64,000 bases of DNA from Nicotiana tabacum (Eukaryota > Streptophyta > Magnoliopsida > Solanales > Solanaceae). Under the pieces are notes generated by a model that saw only the letters and a program-made list of their open reading frames with translations, was not told where the DNA came from and ran no database searches. A program made the translations under genes and the position numbers. How positions within the stretch are numbered: position 1 is the stretch's first letter; every line of letters starts with the position of its first letter. Below are positions 58,494 through 64,000 of the stretch, piece by piece. The stretch is taken from assembly GCF_000715075.1 (NCBI RefSeq), contig NC_134082.1, positions 143,952,948 to 144,016,947 on the forward strand, given 5' to 3'.

Positions 58494-60421
58494 ATGACAG
58501 GAAAGGGTCGAGATAACAATGACCATAGTGGTTCTCGGGGTCGAGAAAAGGCTAGGAAACCAAAGAGGAGGGTAGAAGATAATACTCAATCTTTTCCACC
58601 CTCTTCTGATGTGCCTATGCCTATGCCTATGTCTTTGCCTCCACCCCAGGGCTATTCTGAGCTACCACAGCATCACACGCCCTACACCTTCGTGCAGACA
58701 CCAGGTCTTTCCTCACAGGGCCATAGGACTATACGTCCAACATACAGTCCACCTGCCTCACTACCACGTGGATCACACCCATCATCATCACATGGATCAC
58801 AACCATCACTGTCACATCCACTCGGGTCACAGCAATCAGTATCACATCCACTGGCGGTCCATACAGCTATGTCGCAGTCACAGGGATTACAACCATCTTC
58901 ATCAGGGACTCCATCTATTTCAGGCCTTCGACTGCAAGATGCTAGCTCTGACCCCCCTACACCTTCCACACATGCCTCTGATATACATGTTTCGGAAGGT
59001 GATGCTGATGCTGACAAGGAGGTGCATTATGATCAATATGGTAGGATCATCATAGTCCCTGAGGGTGATGAGTAAGAGTTATTTGTTATTTTTACGTTTA
59101 TGGTTTTGTACAGTTTTTACTAAGATATTAATGTGTTTTTTTAATTAAATTGCAGGCTCATCCCGAGTAATATTACTACGAGGATAATCACAAAAGCAAC
59201 CAGAAAGCTTTATGATGGCCCTTATGCGTCTTGGAGTGAATTCCCATTCTCGCTGAAGGAGCAAATTTTCAATGAATTTAAGGTACAAATGTTCTTTTAA
59301 GCAGTATAATTATTTATATTTATGATATTTCCATATAATATTTAACTTTTTAAATACAGAGCAAGTGTGTATGGGAACATCGCTATAGTGGGGATGTGGC
59401 TGCAAATTTTTATCTCAAAGCTCGCAAGCGGATGTCACATACTTTCTCCAAAGCTAGAAAGTTGAAGCAGAAGTCGGCTGGTTGCTTCAGAATTTATGGG
59501 ATGATTTGCAAAGACAATGGCTTACTGCAACGTTCTTAGAGAAGAGCGAAAAAGGAAAGAAAGCTCGCGCATCTGAGAAGGGAGGATCCTTGCACACTGG
59601 AGATGCGATCAGCCTAGGGACAATAAAAAGAAGAATGGTACGTAATTGCTTCATTTATTTTAATTTTCAAAGTATATATATTCTATTTATTAACTAAAAT
59701 TTATGAGTTTTTAGGAAAAGAAGTTGGGGCGTCCGATGAACCAAGATGAGCTATTCAAGGAGACTCATATTGTGAAGAAGAAGAAAGAGACGGATCAAGA
59801 AAGGTGGGTCGAGGGACGAGCCTCGACTGTACATGTAAGTTTTCACTTTTCATTAAGTATTTTGATTTACTTTTATATAAATTTTGAAATACTAATTCAA
59901 TATAATTTATCTTATAGGGTCGCTTCACAACTAAAGTGGAGGAATTCATACGCAGTCAGCCACCTAATGAGTCGGGCGAGCCAATCCAACCTTCGGACGA
60001 GGATGCTGAAAGAATGTGGACGGAGGCTACAGGCGGTCCAAAATGGGGGAAGGTATACAGGCTTCCTATTAAGAAATTCCATCACTATAAGTGTGGAATT
60101 CAAGGAATAGGGACTTCCTTGCAAGCCGAGCAACTTGATGGGGAGAGCCTCTCCGCTATGCGAGAGACTGTGACAAAGCTCACATTCGAGATAGAAGTGG
60201 CCAAGGAAAGAGAAAAGCTTAGAGATGCTCAGTACATTGGCGTGGTCGCTCAGTGCCAGGGCATGCAAGAGCAACTCAAATCTCTCCTAGCTTCTAGAGG
60301 TTTTCCGATTCCCCTGTCTCGTGAGTCATCGCTAGAGGCTCGCCTTCCCCGTGCTCGTTCCTCCTGTCCTCCAAGTGCTCGTTCCTCCCGTCCTCCCCGT
60401 GATCGTTCTTCCCATCCTTGA
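58494..60421 (+). pseudogene. Transposase_24-type (Ptta/En/Spm) second gene of the CACTA element
   Basis: Five exons join well: 58494-59071, 59156-59282, 59360-59637, 59715-59834 and 59918-60421. Each is bounded by GT and AG and keeps phase. The start is chosen at ATG 58494, directly after a TTATGCAG acceptor. Exon 1 is basic, then rich in Ser, Pro and His (GSHPSSSHGSQPSLSHP type). Exons 2-3 hold the conserved domain, with YASWSEFPFSLKEQIFNEFK and WEHRYSGDVAANFYLKARKR. Exon 5 has a predicted coiled-coil-like stretch (AMRETVTKLTFEIEVAKERE) and an Arg/Ser/Pro-rich end. One single-base frameshift near 59478 in exon 3, after KLKQKSA, is the only lesion I find. The family is related in position and role to TNPA, which binds subterminal repeats. 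Confidence 0.85.
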
Positions 60422-60760
60422 CAAGTAGACCCTTCTGAATACCATCATGGTGATGAAAGTTCATCATACGGTGATGATAATGATGTACACAACACTCATT
60501 GACTTTTATACACTTTGAACTAGACAAATAGAATCGGTTTCGAATAGGCTTGTAATAAGAGTTAACTTAGTTTGGTTAGCTTAATGTGGTAGTTCTATTG
60601 AACTTTAAACTTTGTTGGTTTTAATGTTGTTTTTGTGTTGTTGTTGTTGTTGTGTTGTTGTTGGTATTGTTGTTGTTGTTGCTTGTAATAGGGATTTGGT
60701 ATGACTGGCAGGTGGTGTAGTTGCCAAAACAGGCAGTTTCTGCCAAAATAATACCCAGAA
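60422..60760 (+). other. 3' untranslated region of the second CACTA gene
   Basis: Non-coding, with a (TTG)n run at about 60632-60680. No clear polyadenylation signal is assigned. Confidence 0.55.
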
Positions 60761-61380
60761 AAGCGACCAACTTTGGTCTCTTTTTCGTAGCTTTTCTATT
60801 AAAAAAATAATTTTCTGGGCAATAACGACCAAAGTTGGTCACGTTTTACCAGAATTCTCAAAAAGCGACCAACCTTGGTCGCTATTCCATTAAAAAAAAC
60901 TATTTCTGGAAATATAGCGACCAACTTTGTTCGCTTATATTTTAAAAAAATTAAATTCTTGAAATTAGCGATCAAAGTTGGTCGCTTATTTTTAAAAAAA
61001 ATTAAAAAAATTAATAAAAAAGCGACCAACCTTGGTCTCTATTTTTCAGATTTTAAAATATAATATTTGGATTAGAGACCAAAGTTAGTCGCTTTTTTAT
61101 GATTAATAATAAAAAAACGTATTTTACATTTAGAGACCAACTTTGGTCACCCAAATTATATTATTAAAATAATAAAGCGACCAAAGTTGGTTGCTATAGT
61201 CTTTACCCAGACTATTTGGTCCTTTTACTTTAGAGACCAAAGTTGGTCGCTAATTAGCGACCAACTTTGGTCCCTAAAATAAAGGGACCAGCAATATTGC
61301 GACCAGGCATGTTTGGTCACTTTTTGGTCGCTTTTAGGCCTATAAGCGACCAACTTTGGTCGCTTTTTGTGGTCGCTTTT
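60761..61380 (-). repeat. Right subterminal array of GCGACCAA..TTGGTCGC motifs
   Basis: About thirteen copies, denser than on the left, with variants in either arm (GAGACC, GGTCCC, GGTCAC). Next to the end the motif reads AAGCGACCAACTTTGGTCGC. Together with the left array it marks the CACTA family. Confidence 0.9.
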
Positions 61381-61399
61381 TACCGGATTTCTAGTAGTG
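61375..61399 (-). repeat. Right terminal inverted repeat of the CACTA element
   Basis: The other strand reads CACTACTAGAAATCCGGT followed by AAAAAGCG, with an intact CACTA start. Confidence 0.9.
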
Positions 61400-62275
61400 T
61401 TTATACCAATGTGATTTAATTCCAGTTGCATATTTCAATTACGTCTACTTTAGGCACGTAATTAGAACATCACAACTACAGGCACGATTCCCGTGGTGTA
61501 GTTGTGATACTTAGTTTCAAATTAGTTTCAAATATGAGTATCTGTAGTTCACTTAGTTGAATGCTTTTCTTTAATAAAATTGAGGTGTGCCGTACAATCA
61601 CCTAGTTTGTGGCCCTCATAAGACTAGATCAAGAAATCATTTGAAGAAAGAGATTTGAGGTGTGCCATAAGCAAAATTACATCATCTATGGCCCTCACAA
61701 ATATTATAACTTAGGTGCTAAAATGAACTTTGTAGTTTGCGGTAGGCACGTTAATTATATAATTATCATGGTTACTAGTAAAACCTGGGGGTACATTTCA
61801 TGTGGCCCGGCTCTAATTTCCAACAAGGTTGAATAGAATGTGTCGTGAACCACGGGTGCATTTCATGTAATGTGGCTTGCGATATATTTTAAATGATCTT
61901 GAAATTCCTTAAATAAATAAAAGTTGTTTTAAGGTTTAAAATGCACCATAGGCTAAAACATGTAATTAATCAGATAATTAGGCCAATTTTAATAGTTTAA
62001 GAGACCGTGCTAGAACCACGGAACCCGGAAATGCCTAACACCTTCTCCCGGGTTAACAGAATTCCTTATCTAGAATTTCTGGTTCACAGACTTTAAAATA
62101 AAAGTCGAATTTCCTCGATTTGGGATTTTAAAATAAACCGGTGACTTGGGACACCAAATAAAATATCCCAAGTGGCGACTCTGATTAAATAAAATAATCT
62201 CATTTCGAATAATGCCACTTTAATTGGAAAAACTCCTCATATACCCCTCTCGGGGTGTAAAAAGGAGGTGTGACA
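61400..62275 (+). repeat. Right part of the split 5' LTR
   Basis: Non-coding sequence containing GAGGTGTGCCATAAGC-type segments and a CTCTCGGGGTGTAAAAAGGA stretch. It ends GGTGTGACA at 62275, directly before the primer site. Confidence 0.75.
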
Positions 62276-62279
62276 GCTC

Positions 62280-62298
62280 TGGCGACTCTGCTGGGGAT
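62280..62298 (+). other. Primer-binding site of the Ogre/Tat type
   Basis: TGGCGACTCTGCTGGGGAT lies four bases after the LTR end. Ogre elements are reported to use a tRNA-Arg primer with a site of this type. The tRNA identity is from memory of the family, not from this sequence. Confidence 0.75.
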
Positions 62299-63726
62299 AA
62301 ACAACCCAGAACTTTTCATTCAGGGTTCAAGAATTCGAGCTTAAAATAGCTGTTATGATTGGCTTTCATGATTGTCTGATATTGCGTGTTTGAGCCTAAT
62401 GTGCTAAGTACCGCTTTTTACCGCTTTGATATTGTTTGAACTATATATATAAACTGTGACGAAACCCTTTTCTCCCTAAGTCTTCCAAATCATCTGGGAA
62501 GCGTGCACTTCGTGTGGCTTCTTTTCTGTTAGAGTCATATCCCAATTTTAGAACGAGGTTCGGATTAGTTGCAAAGCCGGTGAAGCTTCTGTATTCCCGG
62601 TACGCTGCCCCCCCTCGGCTCGAGTCGTCCGCTCGGGTAAGCTATGTCTATAACAATACACCCAGGTTTTAACCTAGAATAACATAGTTACATACCGGAT
62701 CCCTAGTAGGAACGTTTGTTTGTATCACGTGCATTTGACTTTGGGGACTCAAAACACAGGAGTTGGGTCCGTCTAGGACAGATGTACCCAAATTAAAAGA
62801 CCATCCCGATGCATCTTACGTGCTACTTGTGTATCTGTTTGTTTCGGCTTGCATGTTGACTGGCTGCTAGAAATGGGAAAGAAAATCAAAAAAATTAAAA
62901 AAAAACAAGAGTGAGAGGTAAGTATTTGAAATTTCTGAAACTCTCTTGAAATTCAAAAAAAAAAAAAAGAAAAAAAACAATGTTTTCAAAATAAGTCATG
63001 TTTTCCTGTTGCGTCAAAACTGACGAACTATGCGGGTCTGATTCTTACCGAATGTGAGATACGTAAGAAAACCTCATCGGTTCCGGCCCATAATTTTCAA
63101 AAAATCCAAAAATATTTTCCTTTACTTCCTTCTTTAGAAAGGCTTAGACCCTAAATTTTTTAAAAAAATACAAATATATTTTCTTTTAATTTTTCTAAAA
63201 ACCCAAAAACATTTTCATTCTTCTTTCGAAATTCAAGATTCAAAAATATTTTCTCTTCTCTTTAGAAGTATTTCTTTCATAAATTCAAAAATTAAAGTCC
63301 AAAATCCAAAAATATTTTCTTTCTTCTTTAGAAGTTTTTCTTTCGAAATTGCAAAAAATAGTAATCAAAAAATATTTTCTTCCTTCTTTAGATAAGTCTT
63401 TCTTTCGAAAATTAAAAAAGAAAAAAGTCAAAATCCAAAAAAAAGAGTTAGTTTATTTGCTTTATTCCTGATCTCCCGAACTACGCAAGATCTGATTCAT
63501 GTTCCCACATGATACGTAAGCAACCCACATCAGGTTCGATCGACCATTGAAAAGAAAAAAGGAAAAAATGAAAAAAAGAAAAAAAAAATGAAAAACAAAA
63601 GTGAAAAAATGTTGATAATAATAAGGGTTGATTGAGTCCATTCTAACGTGTCTTTTGTTTTGAATTGTGAAGAAAGTTTGAGGTGGTCAGTTTGTGGTAA
63701 GCAGAAAGCGCAAGATCCAAGGAAAA
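62299..63726 (+). other. Leader of the Tat/Ogre-type element
   Basis: Non-coding, with long A- and T-rich stretches and repeated CCAAAAATATTTTCTTTCTT-type units (63100-63440). A module GAACTA-Y-GC ... GATACGTAAG ... GGTTC occurs twice, at 63025-63088 and 63478-63540. Confidence 0.65.
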
Positions 63727-64000
63727 ATGATAACTGACATCGAAGCAGTTACAAGTGCTCAAGAGACTCAGGGTCAGAGGGTTCAACAAGAGTTTACTGT
63801 GGTTGAGAAAAATAGAATATTGAAACAACAAATGACCAAAATGTGTCAAGCACGGGCCAATGGCCAAGGACAACCTTGTCATGAGTCACAATTTGCTACC
63901 CAGCAAGAGCAGTACCACTCTCCTGAGTATCACTCGTACTTGTTTGATCTTCCTGCAAATATTGAGAAGCCTGTCCGAAAGATGGCACTGGAAGAAATGA
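63727..64000 (+). CDS. gag of the Tat/Ogre-type element, N-terminal part, runs off the window
   Basis: The frame opens at ATG 63727-63729 and stays open for 91 codons to the window edge. An in-frame TGA about 55 bases upstream supports this start. The protein begins MITDIEAVTSAQETQGQRVQ, continues through a Gln-rich, coiled-coil-like stretch (VEKNRILKQQMTKMCQARAN), and reaches LPANIEKPVRKMALEEM. Position after an Ogre-type primer site and leader points to gag, the particle-forming protein. The domain itself is not complete enough to judge intactness. Confidence 0.7.
   Translation, partial: MITDIEAVTSAQETQGQRVQQEFTVVEKNRILKQQMTKMCQARANGQGQPCHESQFATQQEQYHSPEYHSYLFDLPANIEKPVRKMALEEM

Larger units (their letters stand above)
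42422..61399 (+). mobile_element. En/Spm (CACTA) transposon, split by an LTR retrotransposon
   Basis: The right end, read on the other strand, is CACTACTAGAAATCCGGT. The left end is CACGCTACTAGAATTCCGG, the same sequence with a two-base disruption of the CACTA start. Both ends are followed by arrays of a GCGACCAA..TTGGTCGC motif. Inside are a tnp2-type transposase gene and a Transposase_24-type gene, both on the plus strand. Without the 10.3-kb insert the element is about 8.65 kb, normal for an autonomous CACTA. The flanking triplets (GAA left, TTT right) do not form a visible 3-bp duplication. The damaged left end and the coding lesions make it immobile. Confidence 0.92.
41001..64000 (+). 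mobile_element. Tat/Ogre-type Ty3/gypsy element, 5' part, extending past the window
   Basis: The 5' LTR is split by the CACTA transposon into a left part (about 41001-42421) and a right part (61400-62275, ending GGTGTGACA). It is followed by the primer site TGGCGACTCTGCTGGGGA, of the type described for Ogre elements, a 1.4-kb leader and a gag start at 63727. The left boundary is not determined because the other LTR is outside the window. Assigning the left part to this LTR rests on its position and on a TATA box in suitable orientation. Confidence 0.65.

Noticed and set aside
58609..59055. His-rich 148-codon frame overlapping the second CACTA gene
   Set aside because: It is a shifted frame of exon 1. 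The other frame joins in phase to four further exons with a known domain.
1..64000. Search for tRNA, rRNA or other RNA genes
   Set aside because: No cloverleaf with internal promoter boxes and no rRNA-like sequence was recognised by eye. A covariance-model scan would be decisive.

Overview
This window looks like repeat-rich nuclear DNA of a flowering plant. The LTR ends (TGTCACGACCC and GTCGTGACA types with a TGGTATCAGAGC primer site), the Tat/Ogre-type leader and the DUF1985 fragment resemble what is common in Solanaceae, and I would guess a Nicotiana- or Solanum-like genome, but that is an inference. I see no intact cellular gene and no RNA gene. Nearly every supported feature is a transposable element or a fragment of one, and every coding region that can be judged in full is broken. 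The only reading frame without a visible break, the gag at the right edge, is cut by the window end.

Layout, left to right. (a) 1-2047: AT-rich non-coding DNA with a 238-bp Stowaway-like MITE (772-1009). (b) 2048-13032: a complete but decayed Tat-lineage Ty3/gypsy retrotransposon on the minus strand. It has two LTRs and the order gag, protease, reverse transcriptase, RNase H, second RNase H, integrase, with two tandem arrays between integrase and the 3' LTR. (c) 13855-25010: a plus-strand LTR element with long LTRs, a perfect CTTTA target duplication, a primer site and a polypurine tract, but no recognisable gag-pol. Its left LTR holds a 1.6-kb hAT transposon with an 8-bp duplication and a decayed transposase. 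(d) About 26106-29351: a LINE copy with ORF1 and a poly(A) tail but no reverse transcriptase. (e) 29352-34394: the 5' half (LTR, gag, protease) of a minus-strand Ty3/gypsy element carrying a 40-bp minisatellite. (f) 34395-37189: an LTR of opposite orientation that abuts (e) exactly. (g) 37258-40191: a minus-strand DUF1985-type pseudogene bordered by two copies of a palindrome-rich repeat block.

(h) About 41001-64000: a three-level nest. A plus-strand Tat/Ogre-type retrotransposon (5' LTR, primer site, leader, start of gag at the right edge) has its 5' LTR split by an En/Spm (CACTA) transposon, 42422-61399. The CACTA element carries a tnp2-type transposase gene and a Transposase_24-type second gene between arrays of a palindromic GCGACCAA..TTGGTCGC motif. 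Its tnp2 gene is in turn split by a 10.3-kb minus-strand LTR retrotransposon, 44855-55178, with a perfect GGAAT duplication.

The order of events in the nest is clear: outer retrotransposon, then CACTA, then inner retrotransposon. In the CACTA element the two genes would have worked together: the tnp2-type product is the catalytic transposase, and by analogy with maize TNPA the second product would bind the subterminal motif. Both are now inactivated. The most unusual items are the ORF1-only LINE with a glutamine-rich repeat domain, the CpG-rich palindromic modules found independently in several LTR families, the palindrome-rich blocks beside the DUF1985 pseudogene, and a duplicated conserved module in the Ogre-type leader.
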